A stretch of 64,000 nucleotides of DNA, taken from the NCBI GenBank assembly GCA_003254885.1, contig QANT01001080.1, positions 1 to 64,000 on the forward strand, written 5' to 3'. The notes beneath the pieces were generated by a model. The model was not told where the DNA came from, made no database searches, and worked only from the letters and a program-made list of their open reading frames with translations. This DNA is from Purshia tridentata. Its lineage: Eukaryota; Streptophyta; Magnoliopsida; Rosales; Rosaceae. This document shows, one piece after another, positions 1-12,073 of this stretch. The translations under genes were made by a program, and so were the position numbers. How positions within the stretch are numbered: position 1 is the stretch's first letter; each line of letters starts with the position of its first letter.

Positions 1-1731
1 ACTTTTTGTTTCCCTATAATTGGAGCCATATTAAGGCTCTACCCATTTATTCACACAACCAAATAAAAAAAATTGTTACACGCCACGAATTCAAACAATA
101 TATACCCTTCTAATGTGAGATCCCTCATTTAAGGATAAATAAGAAATCTTTAGTGGAGCTCATTTCACATTATAATTCAATGATCAAAGCCATCTATTTT
201 TTTAGTCTCAATTTAAGAATCAATCTTGTAATAAATTAAATAAATCAGAAACCATTTAACAGTTTAATTAAATAGTCATCATTTCAAGTGTTTACCGAAA
301 ATATTATGTCGTCAATTTATTTTATCAAAATTAGATATATCAATGTTTTTTTATTTGTCTATTTTTTTAATATAGATGATCGAGAAAAGATAGGGTTCTT
401 AGATCGTTGAAAAACAATATTGAATAGGCCCTACGAAAGATCGCTTATATAAAATATTTGAAGAATCTCTTAATGAAAGGAACATGTATGTATGTATATA
501 TATATACATTAAGGCTCTATTGTAAGATCCAACATTTAACACTAAATGGAGAATGCCTCATGGGATCCAGTACTATGTAACCGTCTATTTTTTATATCTC
601 TATTCATAGATAATCATTGCAATTATTCAAATCGAAAATCATTTGCCTATCTAACTTTAATCAAACAAATCTAACTTTTTTCCTTAAGTTATCTTAGAGA
701 AAAAATATAGGAAAATGATTGGAGATGCTTTAACAAAAATAAGAGTAAAATCTTACATTTCATTCCCCATAAAAATGCATATGAATTGATTTCCAGAAAC
801 TCCATTTGACAAATCAAATGAGATCTAATTACTCAATTCGGGATTTGCTATGCTCCCTCTATATATCATCAAGTCTTTTGGATTGGACAAAAAAGATATG
901 TACGCATATGTCCTCTAAGCTAAACCTCTAACAAGTTAGCAAAGATACAAATTGCAACGAATAGTCCTCAAATTTATTTCATTATAAAAATAGTCACTAA
1001 AATGCTAACAAACATGACAACATAAAGGAGGTACACAAAATCTTCCAAAAATTAATAAAGTTGGCAAGGGTTTTTTTTAATTTTTCCCTCACTCACTCAC
1101 TCACTCACTCTCTTTCTCTCTCACTCTCTCTCCCTCTCTCTCTCTCTCTCTAGAATCATAGTTGGTAGCTAGATCTCCTTCATAATTGATAATAATTCCA
1201 TACACCTATATTCATATGTATATGAGGATCATCCATCCATATAAATGAATGCATGCATGCATGCCCCATGTATAGAATGGAGAGTAATAGATAGATGGAT
1301 AGATTGGTTATAAAATTTCATAATGATGGAAGTCAAAGTTCAACGTTCCAAACAGCTCCACTTGCTTCCCCACATGAGTTGTGCACGTCTTTCATCTTCT
1401 CCACAGAATCACATATTCCACTACACTTCCAATCAAATGACGCCACGCATACATTCCCCCCTTCTGCCCTCCTTTCGCAATCTATTACCCAACAACACAA
1501 CCAAACACATATTCAAATTCATGTGAATTTAAGTTGCATTCCAAAAATATCTCACAACTTTTTTTTAAGAGGAATTCACTATTTGATTTGATTTTTGTTA
1601 CGTGGCGGTGGCACATTGGATGCTATTTGCAATTATTAATACCTAATTTATATCCTAAATTATACATTTCAAATTCTACCATATCGTGTTAATGATTGTT
1701 TAGTGTTATAATTTAAATGAATTCGTAATAC
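1..1731. other. AT-rich sequence downstream of the galactosyltransferase gene
   Basis: No coding region is supported here. The stretch holds short simple repeats: a TA/TG run near 488-505, a TCAC/TC run near 1,088-1,152 and a GCAT run near 1,247-1,264. I looked on the minus strand for the missing last exon of the neighbouring galactosyltransferase, whose conserved C-terminus should begin with a DCEW-type sequence after the CGTPP motif. I did not find it. The small ORFs here have no recognisable domain. Confidence 0.6.
1088..1152. repeat. TCAC/TC microsatellite
   Basis: A run of TCAC tetramers passes into TC dinucleotides, with a few interruptions. It lies about 580 bp beyond the last visible galactosyltransferase exon. 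Pyrimidine runs of this kind are common near plant genes and I assign no function. Confidence 0.85.
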
Positions 1732-3642
1732 CTGGAGGAGTCCCACAACACATGGAGTGCTCGTCTACGTGTTCAACTTCAAGCCCAATGAACCATGAGC
1801 CCAAGGATACATCCTCATTGGCATACCTGTGCAATATGGGCCTACCAATACCCAATCTGTTAGTTTTAGCAGCCCAAACCAAAAGGAGAGAAAAAGGATG
1901 TAAGAGGAAGTTGAATGATGGGCTCACAAATTGGTGGAGATGTAGGCGGCCAGGTCCCTAGAGATGGCATAGATTTGGCCAGTGGCATGCATAAAATACT
2001 TGTTTCCTTCTTCACCAAATTTCAAATACTCTGGCTCATGATATTTCACCCCTCTGCATATAACAAATTAATTAGTACCAATCCTTGTTTACAATATATA
2101 AAAATGGAAATGAAAGAAAATGTTAAAAATGGGATAGTCTTTCTAAAGGCGGACACCCGTAATCATTTTTTTTTTTTTGTGGATTTGAACTGACCGACTA
2201 ATTGGTCGTGTAGAAAGGGGCTCCCATATGAACACACCGACCAGTCGGTGTAGGAGGGCCGATCGGTCGGTGAGGGAAATCCGCAATCCGCACGTCCACA
2301 CTTAAGAAAATCTGTATATATGTATATGTAACTCACTTATGAAATAGAACTGGGCCTGACTTCATGCAACCAATATAAATCCTGGGTTTCGAGCGGTGCC
2401 TTGCAAGTGTGCTCACTAGCGTACCTGCACCCAACAATGAAAATGTAATGATATGTATTAATTGTTGAGTAATTAAGGTAATGGTAACTTAATTAATGAA
2501 TGAATTAATTAAATACCAGGATTGACATGGACATCATCGTCCACCTTGACATAAAATTCAGCATCCCAAATGGAGATGGCTGTGGAGAAGTACAAGCGGG
2601 TCTTGGTGGAGAGCTGATGGTAGCCCTCGACATGGTTGAGTCTAAGGAAGTCCTTGTGCTCCGCCTCTTCCGCCTCGACTGCTCGATCAAGTAATCCGCC
2701 GGGGGTGGGGCTTTGCCCTATCACAAACCGGATTACAATCCCTTTCTCCTTCTCCAACTTGTTTCGCTTTGCTCCTGTATCCATACATGCATGTCGGAAT
2801 ACGTATTTTAGATTCACAGTCTAACAACATAAACATGAACTATCTTGTAAAGATAGTTGTCCTTAATTAACCTCTAGGCATCCAAGTTTCTCGAACTGTT
2901 CTTCGGCGTTTCTTGCTGCTAAAAGCTGTGTTGATTCCAATGACAACGAAAGCCTTTTGTCTAGTAGTGCTGGGATTATTGGATGCTGATCTTTGGCTTC
3001 CTCGTCCCGCTGCTAATTCCATTTCCAGTGTTGAAATTGTTTTATCCAATGATCTGCATGTTTTATATAAAAGTACTCCTAATTTACATTGAAGACACAA
3101 TTAAACCCTAAAAAAGAGAAATTAAACAAATTTATATAGTTGTAGTTTACTGGATAGCTTGATGGGTTTTTGTCACTTCCCCCATAATATCATCTCCAGA
3201 TTTTCCTTCAACCAATTTCTGATTCAAAAAGGAAAACAACAAGAAACATTAATATTATGTTACAAATTAATATCATATATGACTAAAAACCCCACATTAA
3301 GTAATTATTCATAAATTAAGACAAGGTGCACCAACTTAATTGCCGATATATATGTGTTACATGCATGTGAAATGTTGGATATATTTGATTATGTATATTG
3401 AGGTAGATAATTACCCGCTTGTGATCGCAATCTTGTGTGACTGCCTCTACGTTGTTGATGTGGTTGGAAATGATGGGAAATTGATGACCATCTTTATTTG
3501 TAGAAGGTGGCAATTGAGTAGTCCATGTACGGCTTGTACTACTGAATAGTGAACCAGCAAGAAAACTTGCAATGCAAAGCACAAACATGGCTTTTCCAGA
3601 CACCTGCTTTGCCCTCATGATCGATGATCCGAGATGATTCAA
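1732..3642 (-). CDS. Beta-1,3-galactosyltransferase (GT31), seven exons, 3' end not in window
   Basis: A plant type II Golgi glycosyltransferase of the GT31 family, expected to transfer galactose in beta-1,3 linkage, for example in arabinogalactan-protein glycans. Exons read on the minus strand are 3642-3415, 3218-3151, 3053-2872, 2774-2517, 2424-2337, 2053-1928 and 1841-1732. All junctions are GT-AG and the phases agree across all seven, giving about 353 residues. Residues 18-34 form a hydrophobic signal anchor. The N-terminal DUF4094-like part continues into [13 protein letters not shown]. The Galactosyl_T domain starts near [15 protein letters not shown] and includes [16 protein letters not shown], the DxD-type site [31 protein letters not shown] and CCGTPP. 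The relatives I recall have about 45 more residues after CGTPP. That last exon either lies beyond position 1 or is lost. The start at 3642 is chosen because it opens the conserved leader; an in-frame Met eight codons later is an alternative. Donor substrate and acceptor are inferred from family only. Confidence 0.93.
2192..2273. repeat. GACCGGTC-like box cluster in intron 5 of the galactosyltransferase
   Basis: Within the intron at 2,054-2,336 there are several near-palindromic boxes: CACCGACCAGTCGGTG near 2,236 and CCGATCGGTCGG near 2,259, plus a looser pair around 2,192-2,207. The flanking intron is AT-rich, so this GC-rich patch stands out. The boxes resemble those of the 71-bp array at 17,980-18,660, including the phrase TTGGTCGTGTA. 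I infer a dispersed fragment of the same repeat family, or a small foldback element. Confidence 0.5.
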
Positions 3643-3679
3643 ATTTCAAGCTCCCACAATTCTCACAATCACTTCCTGA

Positions 3680-3705
3680 TGATCATATATTTATATATAT
3701 AGCAC
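3680..3705 (-). promoter_or_regulatory. Possible TATA-box region upstream of the galactosyltransferase
   Basis: An AT stretch reading TATATATAAATATA on the minus strand lies about 45-60 bases upstream of the ATG at 3,642. This would leave only a short 5' leader, so a more distal start site is possible. The whole upstream region is AT-rich, which weakens the call. Confidence 0.25.
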
Positions 3706-6700
3706 CAAATTAATATATGTTCTTGCATAGTACCACGTAGCAGCTCTAGGGCTAGCTAGGTGGCTAGCTACAAGACAAGATCGATTAATTTCCATATTTC
3801 CAATCTTCTTAATTAGTTTGTCTTGATTTCTTGAATATGTGTTATAAGTGGCAAATATTACGTTTATATAAGCTTTTGATCAATCCCCCATAGCCATATA
3901 TATGCATTTATATTATTGGTATACCTTTTGGAAGGTGTTATGTCCAAGTACATTTCATGTGACGACAAGATATTGATGTTGAGGTGAAACCAATAGAATT
4001 TTACTTTTCTGGGTGTTAACTTGAAGAAGAAAAGTATGAGAATATGTCCACCGAAATAAATTTCAAGCCAAAAATCTGCTTCATATTCCATACAATACAA
4101 TCAATCCCTGTCTCGGCCTTTATGTCAATTATTAATTAATGTCAAGCTGGCCATTAGTACTATAATATCTTGACCACTAATTTTCAGGCATATATATTAA
4201 GATCCATCCAACTGAACTTGATGCATGGTCTAGAGTCATGAATTAAGTTGATGATCACATGCCATGTTGTATTTTTGTTAATTAATTAAGTTTATGAATT
4301 AATATAGACACATATTTAATCTCACTAATGCTCATCATATAGTCTCTAGAAGAATATTAAAAATGATCTTTAATATTTTGTTGGATTAAGGATCGACTAC
4401 AAGGTAAATTTCAAGTCCTAATCGAGACCCTTTACTTGCTTTTATGTGTACTTGTTATTAAACCCTAAACTATGAATTAAGGAGCTAGTTTTTACAGATT
4501 TTTAATATACAACAATAATAAAAACAAACAGAGAATCCATTTCCATGAGTTAAACATAGATATCCATACAAGGACTAGAAAACAGCTAGCTCAGACTAAT
4601 TAAATGTTAATCTACTTACATCATACATGCAATTTTAGAATTCTCTAGCTAGCTAGCTATATATGAATCAAGATTATAATTAAGCAAAATAATACATATA
4701 TATTACAAATTGGTATGTAAAAATATATAAATTAAGAGAATTAAGAGAAGTTAATTACCTTAATAAAACATGTATTAATGGCGATTGTGAGGGGAATTGA
4801 AATGGTAGCTTAAAATGGAATGAAGGATGGAACAAGTCGTCCTCAGGAGTGCAATATTTTTCTTAATATATCTCATTTTTAGATAGATAGATGGATGAAT
4901 ATATGAATGAGTTTAATTGGATGGTAGGGTTGGCAGTTCAATCATGTGCTTTTCATGCCTCAACAAATTCATTGTCTCTTGCTCCAACAGAAAACAACTT
5001 CCTCCACAATTTGTTTAATTTGCTTTCCGGCCTAATCACTAATCACTACGTACCATTTACGTGTGTATGTACACAATTCTCTATTTATAGCTAGCTAAAT
5101 ATTAATATTAATTTTGATTTAATTTGTATGAGAGAGAGTGAAGGAATATAGGCATCCATCGATTTCTTTTAACATGTCTCCCAATATGTGTGGCGTCATT
5201 TCAAGCCTAACAAGTGAATAATTTATATTAGGTGACGTGGGAGTACGTATGGTCGTTTGGGCGCATCAAGTGGATAATAAGTGCCTACTCTGACACCATG
5301 AAGAAATTTAGGCATCTATTTCAAAACTTATTGGCAATGAGATTGAGAAGTATCCGAAACCCTTATAAGTTACTATGCAAGTTATATTTTTCCAATGTGG
5401 GATAATAGTCCACATTAAGAGAGAGAGAGAGGTACAACTTTATTTTGTCTTTAACATCACATGTACTTTGGCTGGCATATATATGCAGGACACCCAACAA
5501 TAATATTTCAAAGAATTAATTAAAGTGTTGGAGTGGGGACATGGACCTTATTTTTGGCTGTTTAGAATTAGATGCCTAATTCACAGGCTCTATGCTGGAG
5601 GATGCTTTTATGGTCTTGTGTATATATATATATCAGTTCTTGCCATTTTATTAATGTAACCAACGCTAGATATCATGCATATATTACTTCGTATATATAC
5701 TTCTTGCCATTTTAATTAGTGGATATAATTACACACTAAAAGAGTGTCACATATCTTTTACCATCTTAATTGCTCTTTGATCTAAAATGATTGGTGGGTA
5801 GAGCATACAATAAATGTGATGATGGTTGAGTTTTAATTCTCTTTTCATGAAGCTAGGAGTAGTTTTTTTTATACCTTGGCCACTATGGTTTCATTGGCTC
5901 TTTTCTTTTTCTTGACTAAATTTTGAATTTGAGAAACTATTGTTAATTAGTTGTAAATCAACAAATAAAATTAAATTTTATGGTTATTTGGTCTAAATGA
6001 ATGACACCTAAGAGGAGGTCTTGAGTTTAAAACTCACACAGACGACAATTGTTAATAAAAAAAGGTAAAATTAAATATCCACATGGACATAATCATTTTA
6101 TATGTTGATCTTGACTCACACATATATATGAAAAGAAAAAAGAAAAAAGACGAAACAAAGCATGGGTTGGGTTTTTAATTTTTTTTTTTGAATTAAAAAA
6201 CAAGTTATTATTGAGAAATAACCTTATATTAGATTGATTAAATTTCTAATAAGATCAGAAATACTTATTGGGTGTCTCTACTTGATATCTTATACTTTTA
6301 GAATGGATATTCAATATGCTATTAGTGACTAAGTAAGTTTACCCTTAACAAAAAAATCACGTATAAGAACTTACCATTCCTCCAAATAGAGTGTTGAATA
6401 GTCCCACTCTAATCTTACCTAAGATGACTTAAGTGTGTAATAAGGCCATAAACTGAGCTCGTCCATCTAATGACTTAGGTTCTCAAGATAGATATTGAAT
6501 ACAAAACGCACCTGTTAGGCCTTTAATTAAGCCCGGCCACGCCAATGTTAAATAACAAATAATCTTGGTTGGAGAAAATCCAAACCGCGATCAATACTAA
6601 AAAAGAATACACAAATGGGATGAATAAATTGTTTCTGATTTGACATGAAATTAATCCCTCAACTCTTGTTTGATATTTCTGTATTTATTTGGTTCAGTTG

Positions 6701-7897
6701 GGTGTGAATATACAAAATTTTCTAACTAAAACCTAGTTAGTGGTTTCATGGTAGATCTAGTGAGCTCAACATTTAAAAGTAAAAACCTAGTTTTGTTGAG
6801 TTTTGTTGGCCATGTCATCATGTTGTTAGGCAGATCATTTACCTCTATGTAAACTTTAACAATTCAAGCATGTCTTTCAACATTAATGTCATGAGCACTT
6901 ATAAGGAATGATAGTAGAACGAATAGGAGTCATTCTCATTCTGGCCACTCCAATATTCTTGTGTTTACTTATTCTAGAGCATTAAAAAATAAGTAGAGAA
7001 TTTAGAAACACAAAAATGATTGAAAAGAAAGAAAAGGCCGTTTTGAGAGTCTCTCACACCTCCCCCTCCTGCCTTCACCCTCTCTCACTTGCCCCCTTTT
7101 ATCTCTCTTGTCTTTTCTCTTCTCTCTTTTAATTAAGTCTTCTCTTTCTCTCTGTTTGAGAGGTTCTTCACCCTTTTGTGATGATTTTTATTGAGCTGTA
7201 TGCTCAAATATGGAGGTATTGCATCTTTCTTCTTCTTTGTTTTACTTTCATTTTCACTATTCACCTAATTTTTGAAGTTTCATTTGTTGAAACCCTTGGC
7301 CTCTTTTTCTCCAGCCCATTCATCAGTTCTTCCATCCATCTCCTATTCTCTGCTTCAATCTCATACTTGTTGGAATTTTCATCATGACAGATACTATGGT
7401 GAAAGACATAGATACAAATTATTTCATAAGTGAAGAAACAGAGAGAAGGGATGAAAGAGCTGCAAGGTTACAGCTTCTATTCTTTGTATATCATTAGAGG
7501 AGGTTGCAAGGTTGTATACCTTCCTTCTTGATCTCACACATAAACTTGATATTTATATCAACTTCATAAAGTGCTTTTACACCAAAATATCTAGAGGAGG
7601 TGATCTCAGCCAATTACATGAGCTTGAGTATCAAAGCTTCATACTTAGAAGTCTAAGCAAATCTCTAAGGTAATGATTTCAGCCACCTATATGTGAGCTT
7701 GATAACCTTTAACATAACACTTAGTAACTAAGTAAAAGCAAACATTTAATATGATAAAAAAGATGTCAAACTTTTTGTCTTAACTTCAACAATACTTTCA
7801 CTGTTTTCTTTTGCAACCCACCATGTTTGCCAACACACAAAGCCTTCACATAGTCCCCAAATCTTCATCTTTGACCACATTATAGCTACCTTTCTAA
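3706..7897. other. AT-rich intergenic region
   Basis: No gene, RNA or clear transposon end is recognised. The stretch has many TA and TTAATTAA tracts, a GA run near 5,420-5,432 and a pyrimidine-rich segment near 7,060-7,160 that could be an old 5' leader. The small ORFs (for example 4,891-5,094 and 7,178-7,387) show no domain, no conserved start context and no splice-consistent partner. Confidence 0.55.
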
Positions 7898-8205
7898 AAG
7901 CGTTTTTTGCTAACCTAGTGGATTATGGGAGCCATTTTGGCATGGGTTTATCAAGCCCCATTTTCTCAATTGATTTTTCTTTGCAGCTTGCTGTTGCTGC
8001 TTTTTGGTGGTTACAGTCTTTACTTGGTTTGCTATTCTCTAGCAATGATGGGTGTTTTGACATCAAGTTTTGGTGTTTTTGTGCTTTTTGCTTAGTTTAC
8101 CTTGCAATGGTGATGTAACTTGTGTTCTTGTGTTGTCTTTCCTTTTTCGTGGCAACTGGCTCTTTTGCGATGGCATAACTTCCTCTGGTTCATGGATCTA
8201 GGATT

Positions 8206-9640
8206 CACTACTAGAAAAATTGGCATTGGGCATAGAGTAATATTTGTGGGCCTTGACAAAAAAGAGCACAAAGTTTTAACATTGGTAACGGCACATCCAT
8301 TAAATTCATATTTGTTTCTACAATTGATGTTTCCATTGTGAATAAGGCACAAATAAGTGTTTTGTGTCAATCACAAATAGGCACAAATGCCTATACCTTT
8401 TGTGCCTCTATTCTGATAGTGAGGTAGTCCATTGGTCGATTTGATGTGACATTTAAACTCACAGGGCACAAATACAAAATTATGCCCAAAGAGTATATTT
8501 TAATTAAAAAAAATTTAAATCTTTTCATACAGTAATTATACTTTTATACAAAAATTATACGAAAAATATTAAATTTTTATTATCCTTTGAATTCAAAACT
8601 ATCAAACGAAAATATCTCAACACCAAAATAAACTCTATCAGATTCTTCATATCTTTGAGTGCACCACTAGCTAGATGCAGACACAAGAAATCATCATAAC
8701 TCCCCATGCATGTGACACTCTTCTTCTCTCTCTTTCACACAAACCCAGAAAACTAAAACTTGCAGCCAAGCTGAGCTCTCAATTCTTTCGGATCTTGCTT
8801 TAATATTGAAGAAATCAAAGATATGTAGAAAAATAAAAATTAGCAACCAAACCCACAAACATCAACAAGAACACATCATCTTCTTTATCAAATATTCTCA
8901 ATCGAATGTATAACCTTCTCTTAATCTGCAAAAAGAACCAACAAAACTATAAGTGAGAGAAACAAAAATAAAAAAGAAACAAACCCATCCAACCAAAAGA
9001 AATAATTAAAGATGACAAAAAAATTGAAATTACACAAACAAATCTACTCCCACCCAACCCACTCACCTTATCCCTGTCCACCACTGGTGGATCCTCCCAC
9101 TGCTGGAGGTTGATTCGATTGCTGGGCACCAATATTGGTTCAGTGACAGAGGTAGGTAGAGAAAGAGAGAAGGGGGGAGAGAGAGAGAGAGAGCGAGAGA
9201 GCAAGAAACTGAAGGGGAGGGAGAGAGGGAGAGAAACTTAAGGGATTAAGGATTTATTGGGAAGAACAAAAACACTAATCCTATCTATTGCCGTATACTT
9301 GAAATTTAAATCCCATTGAAGACAAAGTGTTTATTGGGAAGTGTAAACCAATTAATCCTATTAAATATTTAATTGGGCACAAATTAGTACTTTTGTGTTT
9401 ACCTACAAGCACAAATAGTGTATTTATGTCATGTGGTCATATCAGTTAAATGTGGATGTGAAGGAAAGTGCACAAAATTTGTGTATAGAATGAGAGGACA
9501 CAAATAGGTGGCACAAACTGAGTATGTCCAAAAATTATAAAGCACATATTAACTACCATTTGTGTTCAATATAAAAAAGGTATCACAAAATTGTATTTGT
9601 ATCCTTTAATTCATGCTCAATCCCCATTTTTCTGGTAGTG
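8206..9640. mobile_element. Non-autonomous CACTA transposon, 1,435 bp (CACTA-3)
   Basis: The left end reads CACTACTAGAAAAATTGGCA and the right end is its near-perfect inverse (ATTTTTCTGGTAGTG). The TIRs extend about 28 bp with a few mismatches. The 3-bp flanks are ATT (8,203-8,205) and ATT (9,641-9,643), the target duplication size of CACTA elements. Subterminal repeats of GGCACAAAT type recur in both orientations near each end (8,340-8,480 and 9,375-9,590), as expected for transposase-binding sites. It encodes no transposase. The interior holds a CT-rich leader-like tract and splice-like junctions on the minus strand, so it may carry a captured host gene fragment. The clean ends and target duplication suggest relatively recent insertion. 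Confidence 0.93.
8875..9204 (-). pseudogene. Possible captured host gene fragment inside CACTA-3
   Basis: On the minus strand a CT-rich leader leads into an open segment (about 9,204-9,070) with SVTEPILVPSNRINLQQW, ending near 9,065 at a good donor (GATAAG before GTGAGT). About 130 bp on, a pyrimidine tract and TTTTTGCAG acceptor open a second segment near 8,930. Leader, donor and acceptor in order are unlike CACTA subterminal sequence and suggest transduplication of the 5' part of a host gene. I do not recognise the protein and the reading is short. It could be chance. Confidence 0.3.
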
Positions 9641-9676
9641 ATTTGGTCTGGTGTTGCTTTTGGACTTTGTTGCCAT

Positions 9677-10310
9677 CTTTTAGGGGTTGGGCGAAAGCTT
9701 GGGCCTTATATATGGCAAATATCACTTTTTTTATATTTTTGTGGTGGTGTTAGTGTTAGGACTTGTATCTGTATTTTTCTTTTGTGTGAAGTTTGGCCCA
9801 ATGAGATGAGTATGCAGACTTTAGAAAAATTTATTATATTCCTTCCTTATTGGCTACTTACTTTGTAATCTTTCTCTTTTCAATGCAAATTTTATTGTTG
9901 AAAAAAAAAAAAAAATAGCAAGTTGGACTCACTCCAAAATTAAGAATCACATACCTTTTTTTATTTTTTATTTTTATCAATTGTCCTCGTTATCTTTTAG
10001 GGGTTGGGCGAAAGCTTGGGCCTTATGTATGGCAAATATCACTTTTTTTATATTTTTGTGGTGGTGTTAGTGTTAGGACTTGCATTTGTATTTTTCTTTT
10101 GTGTGAAGTTTGGCCCAATGAGATGAGTATGCAGACTTTAGAAAAATTTCTTATATTCCTTCCTTATTGGCTACTTACTTTGTAATCTTTCTCTTTTTAA
10201 TGCAAATTTTATTGTTGACAAAAAAAAAAAATAGCAAGTTGGACTCACTCCAAAATTAAGAATCACACACCTTTTTTTTATTTTTTATTTTTATCAATTG
10301 TCCTCGTTGG
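9677..10310 (+). repeat. 317-bp tandem duplication of the LINE-like 3' end and its flank
   Basis: The block beginning at TAGGGGTTGGGCGAAAGC (9,681) recurs at 9,998, a period of 317 bp, and both copies run through the poly(A) tract and the following segment TAGCAAGTTGGACTCACTCC. By eye the copies differ at only a handful of positions. Because the duplication includes sequence beyond the poly(A), it is a later genomic tandem duplication and not two separate insertions. Confidence 0.9.
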
Positions 10311-10525
10311 GGAGACTTGGTATTGATTCTCATTCCACTTGGAATCATAGCTTCATACCAAAATTATCCTCAAACTTTTTAATAATCACAAAATATGTAA
10401 CATTAAGAAAATATAACTTTTTTAACAACCCTTAAATTTTAGTAATTAAACTAGTTTTTATTCTAATTCATGATGCCTACTAAACATAAAAGTGAGAATC
10501 AAAATGGAACCCTATTAATGAGATA
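10311..10525. mobile_element. MITE-like fragment
   Basis: The segment GGTATTGATTCTCATTCC near 10,318 and the partly inverse GTGAGAATCAAAATGG near 10,491 bracket an AT-rich interior. This resembles Harbinger-type plant miniature elements. No target duplication is seen, and the right side may be cut by the neighbouring Copia relic. Confidence 0.25.
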
Positions 10526-10559
10526 CACTTTCGATTTTATGGCCTCACCCCACAAATAG

Positions 10560-11560
10560 TCTGGAGCATAACTTTCAAACATTAGTGACCTAGTAACCTA
10601 CAAGATATGATGGTTCTTGCTTTTTGCAACACAATTTTTTTGAGGTGTGTGAAAGTAAAATGTTTCATGAAAAAATAAGAAAGGCTTTGAGATCACCCAA
10701 CATTGTCAGAGTGAAGAACCTGAATAGTAGTCTTGAATTGGTTTAGAACCATAACATGAAACTAGCAAAAGCTCTCAAACACATCACTTTTATTCCGCAT
10801 CAAGTAGATCTAAGTCATACGGGTGTAATCATCAATGAAACACACAAACCATCGTATGCCAAAAGAAGTAACTTGTGGACTAGGTCCCTAGAAATCAAAA
10901 TGAATCAAAACAAATGAAACTGAACTCTTATTGTCACTTGAATGGAATACGTACGTTGACTCTTGGCAAACACAAAAGTGTCGCATTGAAATTCTATAGT
11001 ATTGCACTTGGAAAATAAAGAGAGAAACAAGTACTTAAGATAACCAAAAGATGGATGTCCTAAACAACGGTGCCATAACCAAATCTCTTTCTCACTATTT
11101 AACGCCTTGCTTTGAACTTGATGAGCTTGTCCTAGAGTTCTTGAAACAACTGGTGCATGCTCTAGATGGTACAAATCCCCTCTTCGTCTACCGTTGCCAA
11201 TCGTCTCATTGGAAAGGATGTTTTGAAATACATAGTTAGGAGGAAAGAAAGTAGCCATACAATTGAGGGAGTTAATTAGTTATAGTTGACAAATAGATAA
11301 GAAATAACAAATCAAGGAAGGAATGAAAAGAACATTAGACACATACAACAAAAGAGTAAGAGAGATACTACAAACACCAAAGACAAGGGACAAAACACCA
11401 TTAACGTTTGTAATCTATGATTTAGGAATATAATTCAACAAAGATAGGAATTTTGATTTATTTCTAGTTATATGATTCGTAACATTGTTATCAATTATCC
11501 AATGACTATAACAAGTCGAGCAAAAGTGATAAAGACATAACTAGGGTTACTTGACTTGGC
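10560..11560 (-). mobile_element. Copia (Ty1) retrotransposon pol fragment, fossil
   Basis: Minus-strand translations show the GAG-pre-integrase motif LWHRCLGHPSFGYLK near 11,080-11,120. It is preceded near 11,500 by a piece resembling the region just after the Copia protease and followed by an integrase-core-like piece with FGIRWFVC-type similarity near 10,830. No LTRs are seen. The copy is a heavily broken fragment without RT or RNase H and looks old. Confidence 0.75.
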
Positions 11561-12046
11561 AAGGGAAACAGTTCATGGCCAGAAGAATTGGGAAGAGATT
11601 GATTAGTTGCCCACTATAAGAAAAATGGCCATAGGCCTCCCCTTGTAGCCACCAATGTAAGATAAGTGACAATTGACAAAGATAAATGTCACCAATATCT
11701 AGTTTAGTCATTCAACCTATGCCAATTAACCCAAGAAATGAGGTTGTCACCCACTACTACATTTAATAGTTGATTAGTTGGTGTGGAGTGAACTCACTAA
11801 GGCTGTTTTGGTGGAGTGGTTGGGGCTTAGTCACTAATACCTCAAAGTGGAGATAGTGGTGAGTACCCTGACTAATGTAAATTCCATACTGTCCACTATA
11901 CAGAGCAACGAAAGTACATTGGGTGCTACTACACCTTTTCACCATTTAGTGTGGCTGTTGCACGAAACCCCAAACTAGACTGCTTGCAACGCTTACAACC
12001 ACCATTGAAGTATAGTTGCAACTGGTTTCTTAATTAAGGGGCATGG

Positions 12047-12073
12047 CACTACAACAAAATCGGACATAGACCA
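12047..12073 (+). repeat. CACTA-1 left terminal inverted repeat
   Basis: Starts CACTACAACAAAATC, then GG, ACATAG and CCA. It pairs with 27,452-27,478 in inverse orientation; about 23 of 27 bases match. The preceding TGG is the target duplication. Confidence 0.93.

Larger units (their letters stand above)
7898..9915 (+). mobile_element. LINE-like 3' terminal region with poly(A) tail, split by a CACTA insertion
   Basis: Sequence left of 8,206 and right of 9,640 reads as one continuous T- and G-rich 3'-UTR-like segment once the inserted element is set aside. It ends in TGCAAATTTTATTGTTG followed by about 14 A residues (9,901-9,914), which is typical of plant L1-type LINE 3' ends and other poly(A)-tailed retroposons. 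No reverse transcriptase is visible, so only the 3' end is present or recognisable. The left boundary is a guess. A processed transcript of a host gene is an alternative. Confidence 0.35.

Noticed and set aside
4891-5094. Small plus-strand ORF as a host gene
   Set aside because: 67 residues, no domain, no supporting splice or promoter context.
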